This document shows, in pieces, positions 1 through 7,602 of a DNA stretch of 64,000 nucleotides (position 1 is its first letter; each line of letters starts with the position of its first letter). The position numbers and the translations under genes are program-made. Below the pieces are notes generated by a model. It ran no database searches, was not told the origin of the DNA, and worked only from the letters and a program-made list of their open reading frames with translations. The stretch is from Pseudomonas abyssi (GTDB taxonomy: Bacteria; Pseudomonadota; Gammaproteobacteria; Pseudomonadales; Pseudomonadaceae): positions 121,150 to 185,149 of the forward strand of contig NZ_NTMR01000016.1 of the NCBI RefSeq assembly GCF_002307495.1, in the 5' to 3' direction.

Positions 1-52
1 CGGGCAGCAGTGGCCCTGGGAGGCCCACCTTATGCTCTGCCTTGCTACGGAG

Positions 53-72
53 ACTGTCATGCGCATGACAGT
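53..72. repeat. Perfect 20-bp palindrome
   Basis: The sequence actgtcatgcgcatgacagt is its own reverse complement. It lies downstream of the minus-strand gene that ends at 111 and just beyond a second hairpin. It could be part of a transcription end or a protein-binding site; nothing distinguishes these. Confidence 0.5.
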
Positions 73-75
73 TGG

Positions 76-103
76 CCGAGGCGCAGGGCTGGCTGCGCCT
101 CGG
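76..103 (-). terminator. Hairpin after exported-protein gene
   Basis: A perfect 11-bp stem (76-86 with 93-103) and a 6-nt loop start a few bases past the stop codon of the minus-strand gene at 111-827. No T-run follows, so this would be a non-canonical or attenuating terminator. Confidence 0.45.
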
Positions 104-110
104 GACAGGC

Positions 111-827
111 TCAGTTGGTGTTCAGCGCGGTTTGCAGAGTGCTGACATCCAGCTGGTTGGCGCTGGCGTAGGACATGAACGATTGCGAAGTACCAGACCA
201 GGCCGACAGCAGCGCCGGCAGGTTGCGGGCGATGGTGGTGGCGTCGCCCAGGCTGCTGGTCAGCTGTGCAGCGGCCATCGGGTTGGACAGCAGCGAGCCG
301 GCGGCGCCCTGCGCGTTGTTGATCCACTGGCTGAAGGCGCCGCTCAGTTTGGCGCCTTCTTGGATACCGGCGGTGTAGTACGGGATTGCCTCGATCAGGG
401 CGGCGCGGTTCTCGCCGCTCATGGCTACGGCCTGGCTCAGGGCATTCTGAATCAGCTGCTGGTTGGTGCTGGTCAGCTGGGTATCGCGCAGAATGACGTC
501 GGAGTCGGTTACACCGCCGACGGCGTACTGCTGGGCCGCGTTCATGGTTTGGGTTGCCGCATCGGCATTGCCAGTGGCCTGCAGGGTCTTGGCCTGGGCA
601 ATCAGCATGTTGTTCATGCTGGCGTTGAAACGCAGCATCAGGTCGCTGTGTTGTTGCTCCAGTGCGCTGTTGTCGCTGGCATTGCCGTTACCCTGGGTGG
701 CGGTATTCAGCGCCGCGCCGGCGACCGATTTGATCGCGTCCAGCCCAAAGGCCTGGGCCTGGCCGGAGGCCAGCAGGCCGGCTGCAACAAGGCCAATCAG
801 GCCGGTGTGGAAGCGTTTAGTGTTCAT
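111..827 (-). CDS. Exported protein of unknown function
   Basis: This 238-residue protein starts with a clear Sec signal peptide (basic MNTKRFH, hydrophobic stretch, cleavage near GQAQA-F at residues 23-27) and should be periplasmic or secreted. The mature part is rich in Ala, Gln, Asn and Ser, has no Cys and reads as mostly helical (residues 45-230). It resembles small conserved exported proteins of pseudomonads with no known function. The ATG at 827 has a plausible AGGAG-type ribosome site upstream. It is a single gene divergent from the extensin-like gene. I do not recognise a catalytic motif. Confidence 0.75.
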   Translation of the reverse strand: MNTKRFHTGLIGLVAAGLLASGQAQAFGLDAIKSVAGAALNTATQGNGNASDNSALEQQHSDLMLRFNASMNNMLIAQAKTLQATGNADAATQTMNAAQQYAVGGVTDSDVILRDTQLTSTNQQLIQNALSQAVAMSGENRAALIEAIPYYTAGIQEGAKLSGAFSQWINNAQGAAGSLLSNPMAAAQLTSSLGDATTIARNLPALLSAWSGTSQSFMSYASANQLDVSTLQTALNTN

Positions 828-1027
828 ATCCGTTGCTCCTGGAAAAGTGCATCATGCTAGGTGTGATTGCCCGCCCCGTTGGCTAGTCTGTATTGCTGAA
901 ACAACCGATGTAGAGCTGCGCAGTCTTGTCTGTTCTGACGGGCTTGGCGAATGTACAGCAAATGCAGGCGAGGGCGTACCCCGCGTTCTGGGGGTGTGAA
1001 GGGCGTCAATCAAAAACATGCTCGAGG

Positions 1028-1753
1028 ATGCGAACCCGCTTGATGAAAGTGTTCTGTGTTGTTTGTCTGATACTACTGCTTGTCGCTGGTAGCTTTTTGC
1101 TTGGTCTCCAACAGCAGTGGTGGACAGTGCCGCGCCAGTGGAACCCCTTTGCGCCGCTGCACCTGGCAGACCCGGTCACCCCGCTGACGCGCTGGAAGTT
1201 GCAGCGCCTGGGCGATGACCCCGAGGCTTGCCTGACTGTCCTGCAAACCGCGCCGGCCGGCACGCTGACCTATCAGCCACTGGCCGACTACACGCCGGTC
1301 GCCAATTGTCCATTGAGCAATGTTGTGCGTCTGCGCGGCACCACGCTGCAGCTCAGCAGCAGCTTTGTCGCCCGTTGTCCGCTGGTCGCCGCCTGGGCGC
1401 TGTACGAACAGCATCGTCTGCAGCCATTGGCACAAACGCACTTTGGCCAGCCGGTCGCGCGGCTGACCCACTACGGCAGCTTCGCCTGTCGCAACATCTA
1501 CCACCGTGAGAATGCCCGGCGCAGTGATCACGCCACGGCCTCGGCGCTGGATGTCGCGTCCCTGTCGCTGGCGGACGGCACGGACATTTCGGTACTGCGG
1601 GACTGGGATGACGGGGGCGAGAAAGGTGCTTTTCTGCGAGCCGCCTTTGCGGATGCCTGCTCGTTTTTTGGCACCAGCCTCGAGCCGGATTACAACGCCG
1701 CGCACGCCAACCACTTCCACTTTGGCCTGCGCGGCTTTGGCATTTGCCGTTAA
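1028..1753 (+). CDS. Extensin-like C-terminal domain protein
   Basis: The protein of about 241 residues has one N-terminal membrane segment (CVVCLILLLVAGSFLLG) and an extensin-like C-terminal domain. Conserved features are paired cysteines (NCPL, RCPL, FACRN, ADACSFF, GICR), a DHATASALDV segment and a C-terminal ANHFHF segment. The His/Asp pattern resembles LAS-type (VanY/MepA-like) peptidoglycan peptidases, so an envelope or cell-wall role is inferred. I chose the ATG at 1028 because the hydrophobic segment follows it directly; 1043 is an alternative. The stop overlaps the stop of the convergent phosphatase gene by 4 bp. Confidence 0.75.
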   Translation: MRTRLMKVFCVVCLILLLVAGSFLLGLQQQWWTVPRQWNPFAPLHLADPVTPLTRWKLQRLGDDPEACLTVLQTAPAGTLTYQPLADYTPVANCPLSNVVRLRGTTLQLSSSFVARCPLVAAWALYEQHRLQPLAQTHFGQPVARLTHYGSFACRNIYHRENARRSDHATASALDVASLSLADGTDISVLRDWDDGGEKGAFLRAAFADACSFFGTSLEPDYNAAHANHFHFGLRGFGICR

Positions 1754-3837
1754 CGCACCGTTGCGGTGACGCGTTGACCGCTGTAGCTCAGATCTACCGC
1801 GACGTCAGACTCGACGCTGCTGAAGGTGCCGCTCAACCGGTTGGCTGACAGCAGCACAAACTGGCTGCCACTGGCCGGTGCCAGCTCGGAGAAGTCCAGC
1901 TTCAGGGTAGCGCCGTCGATATAGGCAATCTCGCCAACGGTAACCTGGGTGCCATCGTCTGCCATGCGCAGCTCCAGGGTGCCGGCGTCTAGCGTGAGGT
2001 TGCCAGCAAGCGCTAGTGCGCCCTCAACATCGACAGCGACGCGGCCATCCTCAAGATAGAGGTCACCGTCGCCGAAGGCACTGGTCGATTCGGCGCGCAA
2101 GGTGCCGGCGCTTACCAGGGTGCCGCCGGTGTAGCTGTTGTCGCCGCTCAAAACCAGCTCGCCGCTACCTGACTTGCTCAGGCGTCCGCTGCCGCTGATA
2201 TCGTTTCTCCACCAGTCACGGGCGTGGAAGCCACCCTGGCTGGCATCCATATCGACCGCCACGTCGGCGAGAAAGGCGCCGTAACCGTCAGCGGCAGTCA
2301 CCAGGTCAATACGTCCCCAGCCGTTGGTGGCATCCAGCAGCGGATAGCCGGAGTCGATGGACGTGGTGTAGAGCACGGCGCGGCGTTGTTCGTCGCTCAG
2401 GTAAGGTTGGCGTGTGAGCAGCAGCGCTTCGGCGCCGTCCGGCACTATCGGGTCCTGCCCGGCGCTGGCCTCGTCGTGCCCCAGCTCATAGGTCATGCGG
2501 AAGCGATACAGCGCTTTGTTGGCCTCGTGATCGTCGTACTGGCTGGTATTGAAGACCTCGGTGTTGACCAGATTGCCGCTGATGCGCCCGGCCTCGTTTG
2601 TAATCGGCTGGTGGGCGAGCTCATACAGGCTCAGGTCCTGTTCGGCGGCAAGTTGGCCGAAGAAACCCTGAGCGCTGTCATAGGCGGCGGTGGCGTCGGC
2701 CAGGATGTCCGGCTGAGCCAGTGCATGGGCGGCCACCATCATGGCGTGAATGCGCCCGCCAATGACATCGACCGGCGAATGCATGCCGGCAACGATACGG
2801 TTCTCGCCGAGCTGCGAGCCGCGCGTCAGCATCTCCGCGTAGCGCTGCGGTAACGCGTAGGCGTATGCCATGGCCGCCAGATAGCCGGCGTTGGTGTGGC
2901 CGCTGGGGTAGCCCCCGTCCTTGCGGCGGTTCTCGGTGTTTTCGCTGTAGAGGCCTTTGTCGTGATCGCTGCTTTTATGCGGGCGCTGCGCGCAGGTCAG
3001 ACCGGGGACCAGCTTCACGCTGGTGGTGTACTGATCAGTCAGCTGGACCGTCAGGTTGCCGTCCACGTCGTAGCAGTTGTGATTGGCGGTACCGAGAAAA
3101 TCGATGGCGCCGGTGTCGGTCATGCGCCAGGGGCGCGGAGTGGAGAAAATGTACTTGGACGCGTTGGTGGAGGCGGGTGCACGTTGGCGGAAGGCATCGA
3201 CCAGCGTCACGACGGCACCGAGTTCAGATGTCTTGCTGCCAGCCCAGGCAATACCATCGTTGTTGCCGGAGCCAAAGTTGACGTCCTGCAGCACCTGATC
3301 AACCGTGGGTACCGGCACATCGACGTAGGCACCTGAATGGGCCACATAGGCCTCGGTGAGCGGGCCGTAGCCGTCGATCACGCTGTAGTTCTTGGAGCGT
3401 ACATCATCCAGGAAGGCATGGATGGCCTGGTCGTCAGTCCGCTCGGTGGTGACATCGATCACGTACTGGATGTTGGCCTGCCAGACTGGCGCGTCAACAA
3501 TGGGATCGTCCAGATAGTCGCTCGGACCATCGCCTGAAGCCCCTTGCTGGTAGGCGTCGGAGGTGCCCTTCCAGACCTGGTTGATATCGCGCAGCAGGTA
3601 AGCAATCGGGTTGTCGTCCAGCACCCAGCGCAGTGTGCCGTCGGCGTTGTTGCCGGCATACAGGGTGGCCGGTGTGGGGTACAGACTGTCAGGTACCGGC
3701 ACCGCAAACTCGCTACCGGTGCCTGCTGGTTTGGCAGGTTTGCTGATGCTGGCGTTGTCGTCGCTGTCCGAGCTGTCGCTGTTGCAACCACTCAGGGTGA
3801 AGGCAATCGCTGCGGCCAGGGCAATGCGGACGGACAG
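1750..3837 (-). CDS. Lipoprotein PAP2-type phosphatase with autotransporter repeat
   Basis: The central region is a class A acid-phosphatase/PAP2 (vanadium haloperoxidase) domain. It shows GGYPSGHTNAG and NRIVAGMHSPVDVIGG, matching the PSGH and R-x5-H-x3-D signatures. The C-terminal third carries an autotransporter-associated beta-strand repeat (SGDNSYTGGTLVSAGTL). The first conventional start is the GTG at 3702, but the frame stays open upstream and encodes a lipoprotein signal ending in FTLSGC followed by a Ser/Asp linker. No ATG, GTG or TTG precedes that signal. A CTG at 3837 with AAGGG about 9 nt upstream is the best candidate start and gives about 695 residues. It is likely a surface or periplasmic lipid-anchored phosphatase. 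The CTG start is inference. Confidence 0.8.
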   Translation of the reverse strand: MSVRIALAAAIAFTLSGCNSDSSDSDDNASISKPAKPAGTGSEFAVPVPDSLYPTPATLYAGNNADGTLRWVLDDNPIAYLLRDINQVWKGTSDAYQQGASGDGPSDYLDDPIVDAPVWQANIQYVIDVTTERTDDQAIHAFLDDVRSKNYSVIDGYGPLTEAYVAHSGAYVDVPVPTVDQVLQDVNFGSGNNDGIAWAGSKTSELGAVVTLVDAFRQRAPASTNASKYIFSTPRPWRMTDTGAIDFLGTANHNCYDVDGNLTVQLTDQYTTSVKLVPGLTCAQRPHKSSDHDKGLYSENTENRRKDGGYPSGHTNAGYLAAMAYAYALPQRYAEMLTRGSQLGENRIVAGMHSPVDVIGGRIHAMMVAAHALAQPDILADATAAYDSAQGFFGQLAAEQDLSLYELAHQPITNEAGRISGNLVNTEVFNTSQYDDHEANKALYRFRMTYELGHDEASAGQDPIVPDGAEALLLTRQPYLSDEQRRAVLYTTSIDSGYPLLDATNGWGRIDLVTAADGYGAFLADVAVDMDASQGGFHARDWWRNDISGSGRLSKSGSGELVLSGDNSYTGGTLVSAGTLRAESTSAFGDGDLYLEDGRVAVDVEGALALAGNLTLDAGTLELRMADDGTQVTVGEIAYIDGATLKLDFSELAPASGSQFVLLSANRLSGTFSSVESDVAVDLSYSGQRVTATVR

Positions 3838-4038
3838 GGTGCCCGTCCCTTCAGAATAAGGCAGTTGATTCTCGCTTGGCTGGTGGTGGTCGCCTCGCGT
3901 GCGAGGCGGTCGGACCGGCGCCCTGGGGCGCTGGCGTGGAGAGCCGAGCTTAGGTGAGAATGATGACTTTTCTGTTTCACGCCAACGCTGAATGGATGCG
4001 TGTAATGGCCGTTCTAGAGCGCTTCCTGGGGGCGGCTG

Positions 4039-4413
4039 TCACAACTGCGGGTAGCGCGGTTCCGGCCGGCTGCACAGCCACAGCAGCACCAGACACATGC
4101 TGCTGGGCACCAGCCATTGCACCCAGGGGCTGGGCGCGCTCAGGCAGATCAGCGGCATGCTGATAAACATGCTCACGCCGGCCAGCCATTTGGCCCTGCG
4201 CGGAATGGCACGCTCGCTCTGCCACTGACGCAGCGGCGGGCCGAAGCGCGGGTGGTTGAGCAACCACTCGGCCAGCGGTGGCCAGCCCTTGCCCGCAGCC
4301 CACACGGCCAGCAGCATGAACACCGTGGTGGGCATACCGGGCAGCACCGCGCCAATCAATCCCAGACCGACAAAAGCCAGTGCCAGCAGGCGCCAGCAAA
4401 GCCGCAGCAGCAT
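4039..4413 (-). CDS. DUF454 (YbaN-like) inner-membrane protein
   Basis: This small protein of 124 residues has three hydrophobic segments (about 5-22, 28-45 and 83-112) and the DUF454 signature GLIGAVLPGMPTTVFMLLA near the N terminus, followed by W-x3-HPRFGPPLRQW. DUF454 proteins are often encoded next to haem oxygenase; their biochemical role is unknown. The gene starts 5 bp after the haem oxygenase stop, so the two are almost certainly co-transcribed. It closes the haem-uptake gene set on this strand. Confidence 0.85.
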   Translation of the reverse strand: MLLRLCWRLLALAFVGLGLIGAVLPGMPTTVFMLLAVWAAGKGWPPLAEWLLNHPRFGPPLRQWQSERAIPRRAKWLAGVSMFISMPLICLSAPSPWVQWLVPSSMCLVLLWLCSRPEPRYPQL

Positions 4414-4418
4414 GGCGC

Positions 4419-5045
4419 TTAGACGGCGGCGGCGGGCTGTTGGCCGGCCAGCAGTTCTTCTACCGAGGCGCGGACAAAGGCAAAGGCATCACGCGCGCCC
4501 TTGACCGCCTCGGCCCGCTGCTCAGCTGACAGCGGCAGCGCATCCAGCGCGGCCTTGAACTGGCGCCAATGCAGCCCGCGGCCATCGGTGTGGCCGACCA
4601 GATGGCGCGCGCCAAAGGTCTCCGACAGGCCCAGTTGCTCGCGGGCATGCTTGAGCAGGAAGGCGGCGCCCAGGGTCGAACCCTCGTGGGTATACAGCCA
4701 GCCCAGCGCCTCGGCAGTGCTGCCCGGGTGCACGCCATTGCCCACCTCGGCATCGGCCTGCTGCTGCGCCTGGCTGATATCAAAGTCGGCGCAGTCCAGC
4801 TGGATCGCCTCCAGACGGTTGCGTTCGGCCAGATCGGGCAGCAGCGCCTGCAGCTCGGGGTTCTGGTACAGCGGCGCGGTGGCATGATGCAGACGCAGCT
4901 GCATGCGCAGGAAGCAGGCAAAACGTTCACGACTGGAGAACGGCGCCAGCGCCATGATGCGCTGATCCAGGCTCTCGTGGGTCGAGGTGGTTTGTTCTTT
5001 CAGGTAGCTGCTCAGGGGCAATGCGCTGCTGTCTGCCGTGGTCAT
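4419..5045 (-). CDS. hemO: Haem oxygenase, HemO/BphO type
   Basis: This 208-residue cytoplasmic enzyme should open haem to biliverdin, CO and iron. The proximal haem ligand is probably His23 in STHESLDQRI, and the distal helix has GWLYTHEGSTLGAAFL, matching the GxLYxxEGSTLG motif of bacterial haem oxygenases. The open frame extends upstream to 5297, but that part is low in family features, so I placed the start at the ATG at 5045. It lies downstream of the haemophore, Slam and TonB-receptor genes and would process the haem that system brings in. Confidence 0.9.
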   Translation of the reverse strand: MTTADSSALPLSSYLKEQTTSTHESLDQRIMALAPFSSRERFACFLRMQLRLHHATAPLYQNPELQALLPDLAERNRLEAIQLDCADFDISQAQQQADAEVGNGVHPGSTAEALGWLYTHEGSTLGAAFLLKHAREQLGLSETFGARHLVGHTDGRGLHWRQFKAALDALPLSAEQRAEAVKGARDAFAFVRASVEELLAGQQPAAAV

Positions 5046-5173
5046 GGCGGGTCCTTGCTTGGGGAGTCTGATCGGGTTGGGGCGGGGCGCGATAAAAAGC
5101 GCACGCCAATATCTACTTAACGAATGAGCACCCCCAATCCCGTAATGCTCGAGGTAAAAAAAACCAGCTGAGG

Positions 5174-6643
5174 CTAAAACAGCTTCTCCATGCGCAGGCT
5201 GAGCTGCGTGCGTTGATAGGAGTAGAGCCAGTCGACGTTGCTGCGCACGCGCGTGTGTTTCAGCGTCAGGTTGGGGGTAAAGCCCAGCAGTGCCCAACGG
5301 GGTGCACTGACAATCAGCGTGTGGCTGGACTCGTCATCGCGGCGGCGGCTGCCGAGCAGCGCGTTGAAGTCGTTGTATTCGCGGTGGCGCAAGCTGCTAA
5401 ACAGGCTGGTACGCAGGCCGCTCTGCAGGGTCATTGAGGCGCCCAGCCTGACACCGCTTTGCAGATAGCCGTAGGCGCTTTCTGCGGTACGCCGCTCACT
5501 CAGGTCCAGCCCGCCAAACAGCGTCCAGCGTGGCGAAAGCTGGTGCCAGGCGGTGAAGTAAAGCGCGCTGTTGCCGCCGTTATTGTAGCGATACACCTGC
5601 TCGCGGTAGCGCAGGTCGCGGTAGTTGGCCTCCAGCTTGAACGCGCTGCGCTGGCTCAGGGTGTGCAGCCACTCGGCCCGGGCACCCCAGGCTGAGTACA
5701 TGGCCTCGTTGCCGACCCGGTTGGCCTCGAAGCTCGGCGCCAGGCTGTAGTGATTACGCGCGTCGCGGTAGCTGTAGCCCAGGTTGGTGATCAGCGTGCT
5801 CTCGTTGTACTCGCTGTGGTTCTGATAGCTGTAGCCGTACAGCAAAGCGCGGGCGTAAACGCCGTGATGGCCGCTGAGGGCGACGCGGCGATTAAGCGTG
5901 GCCTCGTAATCCAGGCCGCTGGCGCTGATCGCTTCGGGCAGGGTGCGGCGCACGATGCAGGTGCCGCTGCCGGCACTGAGCAGGCAGGTGTCGCTCTCGG
6001 AGCTTTGGTTGAGGTTGTCGCTCCAGGTCGCGCCGAGGTTGATGGAGCCCTGCCAACGTTGGCGCTGATCCAGTGCGGCAAGAAAACGGCCGACGCTGGT
6101 GCGCACGCCCTCTGCGCGCGGATCATCAGTTGGAAGCCGTGCTCGTATCTGCTGAAACAGGGCCTGGGCTGCGCGGTCCTGCTGATCTTCGAACAGCACC
6201 CTCGCCAGTTCCAGCTGGCCGGGCAGAAACTCGGGCTGCAGTGTCAGCAATTGGCGAAAGTGCGCCTCGGCCTGGGTAAACTCGCCGCGCACGCGGGCCA
6301 GCATGCCGTCGGCGTAGGCGAGCAGCATGGGGTCGGCGTCGGGCAGGGCGCGGTAGCGCTGCAAAAAAGCGCTGGCGGCCTGCCATTGTTGATGGCCGAG
6401 CGACAGGTAGAGCGCGCGGCCGAGATCGTTGGCGTTGTTGCCGATGGCGAGGGTTTCGCCATTGAGGGTAATGCTGGGCTGCTCATCCAACTCGCCCTCC
6501 AGCAGCTGTTGCTCCTTAACGCTGGCGTTGCCTTCAATGCGCTGGTTGAGCCGCAGGTTGGTGTCTTCATCGGCGGCCTGCAGCGCAGCGCTGGCGAGCA
6601 GCAGGAGCAGGGCGGGAATTACAAGAAAATAGTGGCGGAGCAT
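5174..6643 (-). CDS. Slam/DUF560 surface-protein assembly modulator
   Basis: The protein has 489 residues. A signal peptide (to ALQAA, about residue 24) is followed by an alpha-helical TPR-like region (about 70-190: YLSLGHQQWQAASAFLQRY, GEFTQAEAHFRQLLTLQPEF, ARVLFEDQQDRAAQALF). A C-terminal beta-barrel of about 290 residues ends in a terminal Phe (LSLRMEKLF), as in outer-membrane barrels. Length and layout match Slam proteins (about 490 residues), which move surface lipoproteins or hemophilins across the outer membrane. The gene directly downstream of the hemophilin-like gene corresponds to HsmA of Acinetobacter. Its substrate is inferred to be that protein. Confidence 0.85.
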   Translation of the reverse strand: MLRHYFLVIPALLLLLASAALQAADEDTNLRLNQRIEGNASVKEQQLLEGELDEQPSITLNGETLAIGNNANDLGRALYLSLGHQQWQAASAFLQRYRALPDADPMLLAYADGMLARVRGEFTQAEAHFRQLLTLQPEFLPGQLELARVLFEDQQDRAAQALFQQIRARLPTDDPRAEGVRTSVGRFLAALDQRQRWQGSINLGATWSDNLNQSSESDTCLLSAGSGTCIVRRTLPEAISASGLDYEATLNRRVALSGHHGVYARALLYGYSYQNHSEYNESTLITNLGYSYRDARNHYSLAPSFEANRVGNEAMYSAWGARAEWLHTLSQRSAFKLEANYRDLRYREQVYRYNNGGNSALYFTAWHQLSPRWTLFGGLDLSERRTAESAYGYLQSGVRLGASMTLQSGLRTSLFSSLRHREYNDFNALLGSRRRDDESSHTLIVSAPRWALLGFTPNLTLKHTRVRSNVDWLYSYQRTQLSLRMEKLF

Positions 6644-6762
6644 AGAAACTCTTGCGTAGCTGGCCGTGTTGCGCGGCCGGAACGGGCAAGGCCGAAGCCA
6701 CCTCTGCAGCGGTGACTCCGGCCCGGATCAGCATCTGCCATGGCCGTGGCAGGCAAGCGCGA

Positions 6763-7503
6763 TTAGTCTTTGGTGCCGCCGAAGGCGGTGTCGTAGTCGC
6801 GGTTGCTGAAGGTGGCGATACCGGCCAGGGCGGCGGCGTTGCTGCCGAAGAAGTGGCCGGTCAAGGTGCCGCCAGTCTCCAGCTCGCCGACGGCGTCATA
6901 GGCTACAGCGCTGCCGGAAATGGCTGCGCCGCTGATGCTGCCGTCTACTTCAATGCCGAAGTTGGCGTTCTCGACATAGCCGTCCAGTTCATTGGTGCCG
7001 AAGTTAACGTCAAAGCTGCCGCTCATCAGGTTGCTGCCGGAATAATCGTTGACGCCGGTCACGCTGTAGCTGGCGGTGCCGCTGGTGGGCACGCTGGTGC
7101 CGGTGTCGTCGCCGACGTAGTAGACGGTGCGGCTGCTGTCGCCAGTGGTACCGGTTTGTGACCACTCGCCAAAGTAGACATTGGCGTTGCTGACCTTGGC
7201 AAAGTTGAAGACGCCCATGCCGCTGTGGTCAGGCTCGTCCACGTCAATCGGTGCACTCAGGGTGTATACCCCGTTGCTTTGGCTGCTGTAGGCGCTCAGG
7301 CCGGCAAAGTCGACTGTATTGGTCACGCCGGTGGTGTAAATACCAATCCCCGGGAGGCCCGCGGTATGGGGCCCGGCACCGACGATGGACTCATCAACTT
7401 CTACGTAGGTATCGTCGCTTTCTGCACCGATAACGGCAGCCTGCGACAGGGCGCTGACACTCAACAGGCTGGTGGCCAGAACAGACAGATAAATCGCTTT
7501 CAT
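6763..7503 (-). CDS. Hemophilin-like Slam-dependent haemophore
   Basis: The protein has about 246 residues. Its Sec signal peptide ends near ALSQAA-V and has no lipobox cysteine, so the protein should be soluble after export. The mature part has an N-terminal domain (about 25-135) and a C-terminal small beta-barrel ending in GHFFGSNAAALAGIATF, the signature of the TbpB/GNA/hemophilin barrel recognised by Slam. I chose the ATG at 7503 because AAGGTG lies 6-7 nt upstream; 7512 is less likely. It sits between the TonB receptor and Slam, as in the A. baumannii hemophilin locus. Haem binding is inferred from barrel type and neighbours, not from a visible ligand motif. Confidence 0.75.
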   Translation of the reverse strand: MKAIYLSVLATSLLSVSALSQAAVIGAESDDTYVEVDESIVGAGPHTAGLPGIGIYTTGVTNTVDFAGLSAYSSQSNGVYTLSAPIDVDEPDHSGMGVFNFAKVSNANVYFGEWSQTGTTGDSSRTVYYVGDDTGTSVPTSGTASYSVTGVNDYSGSNLMSGSFDVNFGTNELDGYVENANFGIEVDGSISGAAISGSAVAYDAVGELETGGTLTGHFFGSNAAALAGIATFSNRDYDTAFGGTKD

Positions 7504-7602
7504 GTGAATCACCTTATGTTTGATGTGTGAGTTGTACTGCGCTTGCTTGGGTGTTGCGGTTACGGGTCTATGGGGTGGTGCACCTCCTGGTTGTGGGGTG
7601 AA

